This document shows positions 11,318-22,651 of a stretch of 64,000 nucleotides of DNA, in pieces. Below the pieces are notes generated by a model. The model saw nothing but the letters and a program-made list of their open reading frames with translations. It had not been told where the DNA came from and ran no database searches. This stretch comes from Schoenoplectus triqueter (Eukaryota; Streptophyta; Magnoliopsida; Poales; Cyperaceae): the NCBI GenBank assembly GCA_964058805.1, contig CAXKVV010000580.1:1-64000 (forward strand), given 5' to 3'. Position 1 is the first letter of the stretch. Each line of letters opens with the position of its first letter. The position numbers and the translations under genes were made by a program.

Positions 11318-13914
11318 CGAGGTTAATAACCCAAGGTAATTAACGGTGGGGGCTTGCGCCCACCGGAATCTAAAAGGATCCCCAATTAATAAAAACCCTC
11401 TGAATGTGCATCCCAATGGGTTTGAGCGGTGAGTTCAACCGGCACTAAACAAATACACGCTCGGGAGGGAACTCCGTGTCCTTCTTTCGCATCCCATCGC
11501 CCACAACGGTGCGGAGCGCACGAAAAAGGGTCGCATAGAAAGTTAATTAGAGATTTTATAAAATCGCTTCATTACAGAAATTCACCCTAAAGTTGCTAAA
11601 TGATAATTTTTATAATTTCAAAAGCAAAATAATTTGAGATCATATTTCTGAAATATACAAATTCCTTCAATACTAATTTGTGGAGTTGCTAATCTAACGT
11701 GTCATTTAGAACTAAGTTTCTAAATTAGCAACATGAAAGTCTCTTTCATGGTTATAAATTAAAAATCTTTCTCCCGCTCAAAAATTAAAATAACAATTAA
11801 CATATAAAATTTAGCAACTTATTGGAAACACCAATTGAAGATGGTGGTGACCAATACAATCCCGATGAATTGTTTTGGGCTTACTCGTCAGTGATTATCC
11901 TTTTTTTAAGCATTTAGGTTTTTTTCTACTTCAATTATTTTATTAAAAGAATAAAAAAAGTTATAGGCTAAAGTGGAATTGAGAGATATCTATATGAAAG
12001 TATCTTTTGATTTTATTGAACCAGTGATTCAATTATGTGTTGCATGTCCGATGAGAAATGAGACAAGAGAAATAAAAGCAAAGAAAATTAAATAAAGAAA
12101 ATAGTTCTATTTTTTTATGTATGATTTTGATTTTTTTATTTGAAAAATACATAAGTTTCTCTCCTTCCATCCATATGTTCCTAGTCGCTACGAATATTTG
12201 ATTCTTTATCGCATGAGTAAGACCCTTATATTCTGTAAATTTTTATAGTAACATATGGAATTGAATTGAAAATATATTCGATGAGAGTATGAGACAATGT
12301 TCTAATGATAATAGCATATATACTCTTTCATAATGAAAACTAAGGAACAAATTTCGGCAGACATTTATTTGGTTATTTTAATTGAAAGATGTGTTTGCTT
12401 ATAAATTTGTACAAAAAAAATATATTTTTTTATTAGATCTAATCGGATCAATTGTATATAACAAAATCAAAACTTATGATTAGAAAATAAGGAATCAGTT
12501 TATCTGAATTCATTTATCCAATGTAGGGAACAATTAACAATATGAACGCCGCAATTTTTTTTGGAAAGGAGTACAACTAGGATGTATGGCTAAACTCATT
12601 CGGACTTTTCTATGTAGGGTTTTCACTTGTTGGCAAATGTCTACATTAATTCATCATAACTTTGTCTTTTGTCATAAATTATTCATTGACCTCGATATCC
12701 ATTCCTCTCACTAGTGATTTGTTCCGACCAAGACACTTTGTCCATCGATGTCAAACTAAAGAAGTGCTCTTGTGAAGACTTGTGTGGTGAGATGAACTTG
12801 TCTGTATTTTTCTTACCTTATTAATTAGACAAATGTTTTGTAGGCATAGCTGCCTCCTATTAATTGGGACAGCTTTTTGCTAACCTAGACAATGTTGTTA
12901 ATACTCATTCTAGTTAAAAAAATATTAATGTTTTATTATTTGTCTTGATATTCAACCTGTGAGAGCATTATCTGAGAATTCATATCTGATTTCATACTTT
13001 TCTTATGGCAGAAAAATGCCATAGTTTTTTTTTTTTTGTCTCATGGTGAGCGGGATCCATAAAAATAACACCCCTATAACCTAAAAATCTGGAACATAGA
13101 AATGAGATCCAGCGATTAAAAATAAATGAAATCTTACTGGCACAGAAAAATTATGGCAGCTGATACAGATTCCATTATCTATATATACCTAAATTGTATT
13201 GTTGGATGTCTGTTAAAATTCGTTGAGAATTTATCGATGGTGTATTTCACTATTTTGATACTTCAGACACATCAAGATTTACCTAACCGACTAACAGTAA
13301 TTTAAAATTTTAGTCTTTTAGACATGTTAGAATTTAGTTTTTAAGAAAATATTTAGACGATGTGCATGTCGATATCATTATTGGATATAAAAAATATATA
13401 TTTGTTTCTTAATCTCTATTCTTTTCAATCTTCTCTCTTTCTTTCCCTCTCTACTCTCTCCCTCTCGCTTTCTTGTTCTTTCCCGACACTCTCTTTTATT
13501 TTTTTCCCCTCTTGATCTCATATCTCGTCTCTTTCTAAAAGATTTTTGTTATTCATATTAAGAGATTCTACTTCATTTTTCAACTTACTAATATTATTAT
13601 TAAATTTATTCACTTAATTATTCAAATTGACTAATACTAGCTTGTCTTTTTATTTCTCAAAATTTTGGTGTAAATTTCAATAAAATAATTATGTTGTAGA
13701 CCATAAATAATGATAAATTTCAATGAACTTGATGTCTGCAAGTATCCTTTTTAATCTTATTTATTTTAAACAATTAAAAATATGCATTAAAAACTCATAA
13801 ATTTATAAAAGAAAAGTTTAGATATTAGTAACAATATTGGATCATGCCATTATGCAGTTAGGATTTTCGGGTAAAAACTGATCTTACATGTTTTTTTGTT
13901 ACTTGTCATATAGT
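11318..13914. other. Intergenic, no gene seen
   Basis: The first ~230 bp are less AT-rich and contain a GGTGGG...CCCACC hairpin near 11347. They probably continue the element disrupted by Athila. The rest is AT-rich. A CT-rich run lies at about 13410-13510. No supported reading frame or RNA gene. Confidence 0.6.
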
Positions 13915-14399
13915 TATGGGTGCAAGAAAAAAAAATTATAATTTATTCAGTGTTCGATTCGATTTTAGCTTGATTTTGGTTCATTCGATTAGATTGTTTT
14001 GTAATTTCAACTTGAGTTCGGTTTGATAAATTTTTAATGAACAAGTTCGAATTTGATTCCTAATAGTTCGATGTATAATTATGTGTATATATTTTAACTA
14101 TTTAGTCAGTAATATATGTAATGATATATTTTTTTATTATAAAATTAATAAGATATTATTAATTTATTATTAAATTAATAAATATTAGTTTTTTAAAATT
14201 TTAATATAAAAATAATAAAATATTAATGATTTTAGCTCTAATTATTTATTATAATATAAAAAATAAAATACTTGAGTTCGTCTAGAGTTAGATTTCAACT
14301 CAATTTAGTTTGAATTCAATTTAGTTCGAACTAATTTCAAATCAAATTAGCATGAAGCCCAATTCGATTGCATTTCGATTTGTTTTCAACCTTGCATGT
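13915..14399. mobile_element. hAT-like MITE, copy 1 of a family
   Basis: Ends are ATGGGTGCAAG on the left and CAACCTTGCAT on the right (inverted). The body has 'ttcgattcgatttt' words near the left end, an AT-rich centre and 'caaatcaaat' words on the right. The same layout and much of the same sequence recur at 51175-51655 in MED33 intron 1. No transposase is encoded. Target duplications were not convincing. Confidence 0.55.
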
Positions 14400-15416
14400 A
14401 GTAGTCAAATTATTGTTCAATATGTTGATTTTATTATTAATAGTATTAATTATTATCATTTATAATTTAATTTACTTTGTTGTTCAAATTAATTACATTA
14501 GTGTTGAAAACATAAAAGAATAACGTGTGAAACAATTCTTCATGATATCGACTATGATATCATCATACCCACTCCCTAGTTTTTAATGTCTTAAAAATAA
14601 ACTCTGGTAGCACTACCAGATAATCATTAGCTAGAGCGCCATCGATCTTTATTGGGGAGTTCGCTGGAAAATTAAAATACAAAAGCAATTTATTATTGAA
14701 TTATCAAGTTATCAAAATAATAGATAACAAGGTTGGTTGGTCGGGAAAAAGTCCTGCTTAGCATATTACATTGAATGATTCATTATTCATCTGCTACCTG
14801 CAAAAAAAAAAAAAATCCGTTGAATATTAATGCTATTGAATAAATGGTCGATCCCCACATCGATTTGAAGAGTCTATTGCAAATCTACGCTCACTCAAAA
14901 TGGATCAGACTAAATCTCTTCTTCTCATTTTTACAATTTTGTATGTTTGGGCAACAAATCTTCTTGTCTTATGCGAACCAAATGTCTAGTATCCTGTATC
15001 CCACAAAAGATCTCAGATAAAATTTAGCCACTTATATAAGAACCTCGTTTTATTCTTTGCGAAAATAAAGCAAACATTTGGTTGGTGGGTTTTTGGAGAG
15101 AAAAAAAAAACAAATCTAAAAGAGAACCGCACTCAAACCGGTACAGAACGTTCCTGGTGTCATGAAAGACGAGCAAACATTTGTATTGTGGTCCGGAAGC
15201 ATCGATCTCTAGATGGCTACTATTTAAAGTTCCTGATGAAAGACACCCATCAATGAACAGTAGACAATTAAATTAATTTCAAAATATATAACTTTTTGAA
15301 AAGAAGAAAAAAAAAGTGGAAAAACAAATTTTAGAAGATACTTAAAAATAAAAATTAACTTTCGTGCTCCACACATCACATACCAACTTTGATATACATT
15401 TTGAGACATGAATGAA
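14400..15416. other. Intergenic, no gene seen
   Basis: AT-rich, only short chance frames. No conserved domain recognised. Confidence 0.6.
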
Positions 15417-17180
15417 TTATATATCAAATTCATATTTGATCACTAATTTTTTATCTTTATCATTTTTAGACACTAAATTTTAATGTTTATCTGTATTTGA
15501 TCACTCTATTAGTTTTTCATCAAAACTTAATGGAGTACTTAATATCACCTCTATATTAAAGTTTAGATATATATGATATAAGCTTTAATTTAATTTTTGT
15601 ATTTATTTTTCTTTTAAAATTTTTAGAAAATGTCATGTTTTAAAATATGTGTTATTTATAATATGACTTATATGGCAATAATTTTATCTAGCATAATTTT
15701 TAAATTAATTATCTTTTTATTATTTTGTAATAAATAAATCATACAAACAGAAATATTTTTTCATAAAAAATATTAACTTTCACAAACCAACATTCTAAAT
15801 AAAATATGAAATTTAAAAAAAAAATCTCCCTATTAAACAAATAAAATTAATTGATTGACAAAATATAGCTTAACTAGTTAATGTGCTCATTTACATAAAA
15901 TGAATAAGACAACAATAATAATAATAATTTATCAATCTTTCTTAAAATTTTAATAAGCATAAACATGTAACATTATAAGATTGGAAAATGTTTGGGAGAT
16001 ACCATAATTGATATCAAATCGATACCATATTATTATTCACAATAACGACCTAATTTATTCAACTTACTTCGAAGTATCATAGTATGTAGGTTGATATGCA
16101 ATTCAATCACCAAGAAATAGAATAAAATTGAGTTAAGAGAAAGAACAAAAGATATAATAAAGTTCGGCTATAATGAACATACGTCTCTGAGAATGATAAC
16201 TATCAACCATCGAGTTACGTCAAGTTTCTAAATAAAGGACCCATGCAATGAAGAACCTTCAGTCTGTTACATCAAGCATACAGTCATCGGCCAAATAAAA
16301 CAAGCAAAATTCTTCAAAGAATAAATCTCACAGAGAAAACATTCAATAATCATGAGGTCAAAATAAAGATTTAGAGAAGTAATTATGAGGTAAAAATAAA
16401 GTATTTTTTAAGGTTTAGTGATGGTGGCTAGTATATTTTTAGAGAAACAAATCTGAAAATCGTAATTGTTCAATCACAAAAGACAGCAACGAGTTTCCTT
16501 CTATAATGAGAAACTTTCTAGGCAAAATCAAGCTTAACCGTTACAATTGTTATGGAAACCGTTTAACTATTATCAACTGTTGCAACTATTGTGGAAACCA
16601 TTGCAATTACTATGAAGAAACATTTTTTCTATGAATATGATTTCGTTGCAACGGTTTCATCAATTGTTGCAATGATTTACAATGACTATTTCTCTGTGTC
16701 ATGATGGATATGAATTGTTACAATAGTTGGAATGACCATTGGAACGAATTATTGCATAATATTTTATTTTATTATTTAATCTGAAGATTAACCTTGTAAC
16801 CTTTATTATTGGCTAATTCTAATCTAATTTTCTTCAATGATCGTGTAACCTTATCATCTTTATTATTTGATACACGAATAATTTTGTATAGTATTTTGTT
16901 CTTCAATTTAAATACCACAATTCTAAATAATAACACATTTAAGTTAAATAATAAAATATTATATGAAATAAATTAAATAAATTAAGTCATTATTATGAAT
17001 AATAATTTGTTTAACTTGAATAATAATATGGCATCAACTATGGTATCTCTATGTCCGCTCCCTTATTTTGTTAAATTTGGATGAAAAATAACATAATAAT
17101 TAAATTCGAAAAATATCAAAATTCAGTGACTAAAATAAATAAATGAAACTTGAGTGACCAAATATGAATTTGAGATATAG
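15417..17180. mobile_element. Long-TIR element with nested insertion
   Basis: The left end (atatcaaattcatatttgat, then 'cact') is an inverted match of the right end ('gtgaccaaatatgaatttgagatat'), and similarity runs inward about 100 bp. Long inverted ends and no ORF suggest a non-autonomous Mutator-like element. No clean target duplication was found. A second inverted-repeat element (15994-17062) occupies most of the centre. Confidence 0.5.
15994..17062. mobile_element. Nested inverted-repeat element
   Basis: Left GGGAGATACCATAATTGAT matches, inverted, the right end ATCAACTATGGTATCTC...CTCCC, with similarity over ~80 bp (accatattattattca..., gacctaatttattcaa). The right end has about 11 extra bases. 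The centre contains repeated 'ccgttacaa/ttgtaacgg'-like words (16540-16740) like those in the copia-like LTRs. No coding frame. Confidence 0.5.
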
Positions 17181-17510
17181 TTTAGTGCCAAAAAAATTAC
17201 CTAATTTTGCTTAAAATATGCAAAAATCGAGGACAATGTTGTTTTGAAGGAAGTGTCCTCAAAAGCCATCACTTATAGCTATATTATGAAAAAAATTTGA
17301 TGCAATTAATCTATTTGATAGATTTATATATGTTATTCAACATTATAGTATAATACAAATTTGATAGGCTGCTATTTGGAAAATTAGAAAAGGAATTGCG
17401 CCGTTTGGAAAATTAGAGAAATAATTGCAAATATTAGAGGGCATAAGATACCTATCAAGTTGCCATTATTTAAATGATTTGAATGTTTTGATTTTTCATC
17501 TCAAGTTTAG

Positions 17511-17687
17511 GGGCAGAGCTACATGGTGGAGGGGTAGTTGACTCATTCAGAATTTTTTTAAAAATATTTTTATAATTATGTATATTTTCAGATAAAAAAA
17601 TAGAATTTATATTGAAGAATTTTTTTAATTTTGACCATATAAAAAATTCAGTTTTTGTTCCCCACGTTAAAGTCTACTCATGCTCAC
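17511..17687. mobile_element. Degenerate hAT MITE related to 29461-29664
   Basis: Shares with the 29461 element the start 'ggcagagctacatg', the centre 'aatttttttaaaaatat...aaaaaaatagaa' and the end 'aaagtctac'. The target duplication is not clear. Confidence 0.45.
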
Positions 17688-18547
17688 AAATTAAATGTAA
17701 TTACTAATTACTTTTCAATTTTACTCAATTAGGCTTTAGAAAAGAATAACGCAAAAAAATGTAACGATTTTGCTATGGTATTAATTTCCCTTTTACAAAA
17801 TATGAAAACCAACATTACATTAAAGTTAATATTGATCATTTTGTCTTTTGTCAATTAACGTTTGAGATTTAGCCCCAAAAAAAGTGATTATGATACTGAA
17901 GAACAGCATAAAAAGTGTACACGGTGAACTTCATAGAAAAAGAGTAGTAGGGGGCAATATGAAGTTTTTTTTCCTTGAATATATTGCTGGATATCATTTC
18001 CTTTTGTTTCTGGGCCGTATTGTAAGAAGCATTCAACTTTGCAGCATTCCCCTGCTAATGCGTTACTAAAGTAAAAAATAAAAATAAACAAAAAGAAACA
18101 CAAAAGAGTTTTACATGCTAATGAACCAAGTTTCTCTGTGGATGAGCATGCGACAATAAACACGTGGCATGTTACTGGCGTGTAGAGATGGTCCATAAGA
18201 GCTCGGTATTTGAATATGATCTAACCGACTCTTTAAAAAATTTAGTCTTTCAATCTTCATAAGTCCGACTCGATCATTTTTAATGATAAGGACGGAATTT
18301 CTCAAGTACCGAACTTAATCCTTAAAAAATAAATCTTTCTAGCTCTACCCTTAACAAACTCGACCCTTTCTGATCCTTTCTAAGCTCATTATTTAATATT
18401 TTATATTGTATATTAATTACACATAAAAATAAAATAAAAAATATCAAAACTAAAAAATATAGTTTAATATTATTATACAAATATAAATTAACATTAAAAA
18501 ATATATGATAAGAATATATTTATATATATATATAGAGAGAGAGAGAG

Positions 18548-18957
18548 AGTAAAGATACCGTGAGCTTAAGCTCACGGCAGCCTTCCGTGAGTTTAACTCA
18601 AAAAATATATCAAATCATCTCGAAATTTTAATTTATCATCTTCATTAAATTCTTTATATGAAAATATCGTGGGATATAAAAATTTGGAGTGTTCTGAGTT
18701 TTTTAAGTCATCGTTTTTAATTTTTAAAAATGATGTTCAAATATTAAATATATTATTATTTTTTTAGAACTGATTTTCAAAAATTAAAAATCATGACTTA
18801 AAAAACTCAAAACACTCCAAATTTTTGCATCCCAATAGATTTTTATATAAGAAATTTAATGAGAATGATAAATTAAAATTTTAAAATGATTTGATATATT
18901 TTTTGAGTTAAACTCACGGAAGACCTCCTTGAGCTTTAAGCTCACGGTATCTTTACT
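18548..18957. mobile_element. Foldback MITE, AGTAAAGATACC family, unit 1
   Basis: 410 bp, almost fully palindromic. Both ends read AGTAAAGATACCGTGAGC when one is inverted, and the two arms mirror each other to a short AT-rich loop near 18755. Inside the end is a perfect small palindrome, GTGAGCTTAAGCTCAC. It is flanked by TA/GA microsatellites on the left and (TA)n on the right. No ORF. Confidence 0.8.
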
Positions 18958-18973
18958 ATATATATATATATAT

Positions 18974-19711
18974 AGTAAAGATACTGTGAGTTTAAGCTCA
19001 CAGAGGTTTTTCGTGAGTTTAACTCAAAAAGTACATCAAATAATCTCCAAATTTTAATTTATCATACTCATTAAATTCTTTATATGAAAATCTTATGGGA
19101 TACAAAAATTTGGAGTGTTTTGAGATTTTAAAGTTATGGTTTTTTATTTTTGAAAATGAGCTCTAATAATAATAATAATAATAATAATAATATATTCAAT
19201 CTTTCAATATCATTTTTAAAAATTAAAAACGGTGACTTAAAAAACTCAAAATGCTCCAAATTTTTGCATCCCACAAGATTTTCATATAAAAAATTTAATG
19301 AGCATGATAAATTAAAATTTGGAGATGATTTGATATACTTTTTGAGTTAAGCTCGCGGAAAGCCTCTGTGAGCTTAACTCAAAAATTATATCAAATCATC
19401 TCAAAATTTTAATTTATCATTCTCATTAAATTCTTTATATGAAAATCTATTTGGATGCACAAATTTGGAGTGTTTTGAGTTTTTTAAGTCATGGTTTTTA
19501 ATTTTTGATAATCCGCTCTAAAAATAATAATAATATATTTAATATTTGAACATAATTTTTAAAAATTAAAAATGATGACTTAAAAAGCTCAAAACACTCC
19601 AAATTTTTGCATCCCACGAGATTTTCATATAAATAATTTAATGAAGATGATAAATTAAAATTTTGAGATGATTTGATATAATTTTTGAGTTAAGCTCACG
19701 GTATTTTTACT
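18974..19711. mobile_element. Two joined foldback MITE units, same family
   Basis: Starts AGTAAAGATACTGTGAG and ends inverted as GGTATTTTTACT. A central junction near 19345-19375 (aagctcgcggaaagcctctgtgagctt) joins two palindromic units. The first unit has an (AAT)n run at 19162-19192. (TA)n lies on both outer sides. The short frame at 19150-19350 is only a shadow of this repeat. Confidence 0.75.
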
Positions 19712-20005
19712 ATATATATATATATATATATATATATCAAGCCCTTCTTTGTTGACCCTTAGAGTCCGAAGAACTTAGTAATGATCGAGTATTTCAAGGA
19801 TCGAGACTCATCTTTTAAAAATCAAGTCCTTTAAACTCGGTTCTCCAAAACTTTTTATCAAATTCGACCTTTACCCGACCCTTTCGTAGGTCCACTAACT
19901 CGGTTCTTGAGAAGTCCGGCCCAGCTTTTAAGGATGATGTTTATTGACGTGATAGCTCCAGAAACTTAATTCTACTTACATATAGTATTGCGTGTTAGTG
20001 TGAAT

Positions 20006-20324
20006 CATAGTAACAACACTCGCGAATAATTCGTTTTTCATCCATAGCCGGATGTTTCACGAATAATTCGTTAGTTTAATATACAATGCGTTTTTTTGAC
20101 AAGAAAATATTTTATTCGCGAATTATTCGGCAAAAAAACACATTATATATTATTTTATATAAAATTTTATAGTTTTTAATATATTTTGAATATTTTATTA
20201 ATATAATATATATTTTATTTATATTATGTAAAACGAATTATTTCCGAATTATACCCGTATTATACCCGAACGTCGAATTTTTGATCTCGCCGAATGTTTT
20301 CCGAATCACAAACTTGTTACTATG
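20006..20324. mobile_element. hAT-type MITE upstream of CYP714
   Basis: 319 bp with 11-bp perfect inverted ends CATAGTAACAA/TTGTTACTATG, flanked by a perfect 8-bp duplication GTGTGAAT (19998-20005 and 20325-20332). Subterminal 'cgaataattcg' palindromes recur. The 8-bp duplication is the hAT hallmark. Its right end lies 250 bp before the CYP714 start codon. Confidence 0.88.
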
Positions 20325-20574
20325 GTGTGAATGTGTGATTCCAGGATGATGTCTACCCGCCACACGATATATCCTGTTGGATCCAGCACAGAAGATTTGC
20401 ACCCGACGCTGATGCCAAAGCTGAATTTTGTTCTATTGTATAATTGGGCTCCCTTAATTTGTCCATATATCTAACCTCTCTCCTCTCCAAAAGTGTTCGT
20501 CCATTGCTGAAATAAACTCCTTGCTGAGGCAACAGAGCAACAGCCACTATTCTAAAGAGAACAGGCATAGATAA

Positions 20575-22618
20575 ATGGAAGCATTAACAAAGATATTGCT
20601 CGGTTTTTGCTTAATTGGGTTGTGCATTTTGGGATCATACTTCTACTATGTGATATGGTTTGTACCAGAAAGAGTCCGTAGGAAATTGCTCATGCAAGGG
20701 ATATGCGGCCCGAAACCAACTTTCCCTTATGGTAACATATCGGAGATGAAACGGCTCACAGTGATGGAGAAAAATAAGAGAGATGCAGAAGCTAGATCAG
20801 GAGAAGTGATAAAGCATGACTATCGATCTGCGGTGTTCCCATATTATGAAAGATGGAGGAAAGAGTATGGTATGTGCATTAATCTCTATTATATATAGAT
20901 CACATCCTTTTATGATATTTTCTTTATTATCGTACGTGCTGTGTATATCGAAATCTTTTTGTAGTATGTTATGCGTGGTATTTGAATTCATTTATTGTGC
21001 TAAGATGGGGGTATTTACTCTTTTAATGATAAGTTCTCTTAAAAAGAATATTGCTGATAATAATTACATAATTTTGAGAGCAGTATATCTAATTTGGGGG
21101 CATGGATGAAGGGAAGATTCTATAGAGACTAAAGATATTTGCATTTGATAGTTTTTGTTTTCTATTTATTTCGTCGTATATATTTTGACCCCACTTTGAA
21201 CTTAGTTTGACTAAGTACTGTCCTAAACAGTAACAGTGGTGAAAATCAATCGTACCAGTAAACACCCCAGTCTTTTTTTTTTTGAAAAGAACCCCAGTCA
21301 ATAAATAATTGTCACAAATCATAGTATATAGGAACTATAATTGCGCATTACCTTGCCAGCTCTGTGTCTTATCAAATGATGTGATTGCATATTCCTTTCC
21401 ATTGTTCGAACTTTTTTTTTGGACTCTAGCACGAACATGACTTGCATATAATTGGAGCTAACTCTAGCACAAACATAGCATCCATATAATTGGAATACTT
21501 TTTGCACCAATAATCTTTCGAAACTTACATTTTATTTTAATGCCCTTCAGGCGCGCATTATGCAGTCGGCACTTTTTTGTCTATCAACACCAAGTTGATT
21601 TATCGGCACAGATTTTCTGAAAGAACAAATAACAAAAAGGAACTAGACCAAATTTCTATTATATGAAAAGGACATGCACTTGGACTTTTTGGGGAAAGTT
21701 ATGGTATAGTTTTTTAGTACACATATATGGTATCTCGCTAGAGGAGTATAATAATATTTCATAAATCTCTTGGTGAATGAATTTTCTGTTTTTAAAATTG
21801 AATAACTTCTAGCTTGGGGTCAAGAACCTGTCAATCTGCACAAGAGGATAGGAAAGCAAAAGGCTTGGATAAATGAAGTGCAATTGTCACATGCAATTAA
21901 TACTTATCGTCCCATTGTCGTTTTGCTATTCCATGTTGCAGCTAATTAATTTGGTTAAAAGTACCAGAATGATAAGACTACTAATATTGGAGCTCACTAC
22001 TCCCTGTTTATGAATCATGGCCTCTGAAAAACTGTAAGAAGTCTGATTTCTCTATCTTCTTCTTTTATAAAATTTTTTTATGGTTAGTATCATATTTATT
22101 TCCTTAATTTACTAAAATACACATCATTATTTCATTAACAAATGAAGAACTAAAAAGCAGGTCTCCAGCTTATTGCATCTATCACACCAATGCATATATC
22201 TGGATAAAGCTGGACTACTAATCGTCAACTTTATTTGCATTTCAAAACAATACATAATTAATTGGAAACAAATAGGGTCCATTTCTGATGCCCCTTGTAG
22301 CGAAAAAATGATCGTCACTTTACAGATTAAGCAAATTAATATTGAGCGTTAGACAACAAAATCACCCAAAAAGGACCTTTTGTGGGGGAGGTATAGTGTA
22401 CCTGGGGCCCCAACGCATGTGACGCCACGCCACTCGACTGTAATAGTGAGTTATGAACAAAATAATAAATTAAAGGTACTAATAAAAGTCGCAGATACGC
22501 TCTGATATCTTGGCCCCCCATTTTAGGACCAACTCTGTGCCAAGCTACTGACAGGTCGTCCAGATCCAACAGAAAAGAAATTAATATACTTAAATGAAGG
22601 GCCATCTGACTTCTTGTT

Positions 22619-22651
<33 letters not shown>

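Larger units (their letters stand above)
18186..19945. mobile_element. Non-coding repeat invaded by foldback MITEs (copy 1)
   Basis: The outer parts (18186-18530 and 19735-19945) are inverted homologues of 62590-62880 and 61985-62140. They share 'ttcggactctaagg' (inverted here as ccttagagtccgaa), 'aatgttaatttatat' and 'gtgtaattaatata'. The centre is a TA microsatellite into which foldback units at 18548-18957 and 18974-19711 have inserted. Element ends are approximate and no transposase is present. Confidence 0.6.

Noticed and set aside
17884..18305. Short frames on both strands
   Set aside because: No recognisable domain, mutually overlapping, within repeat-rich DNA.
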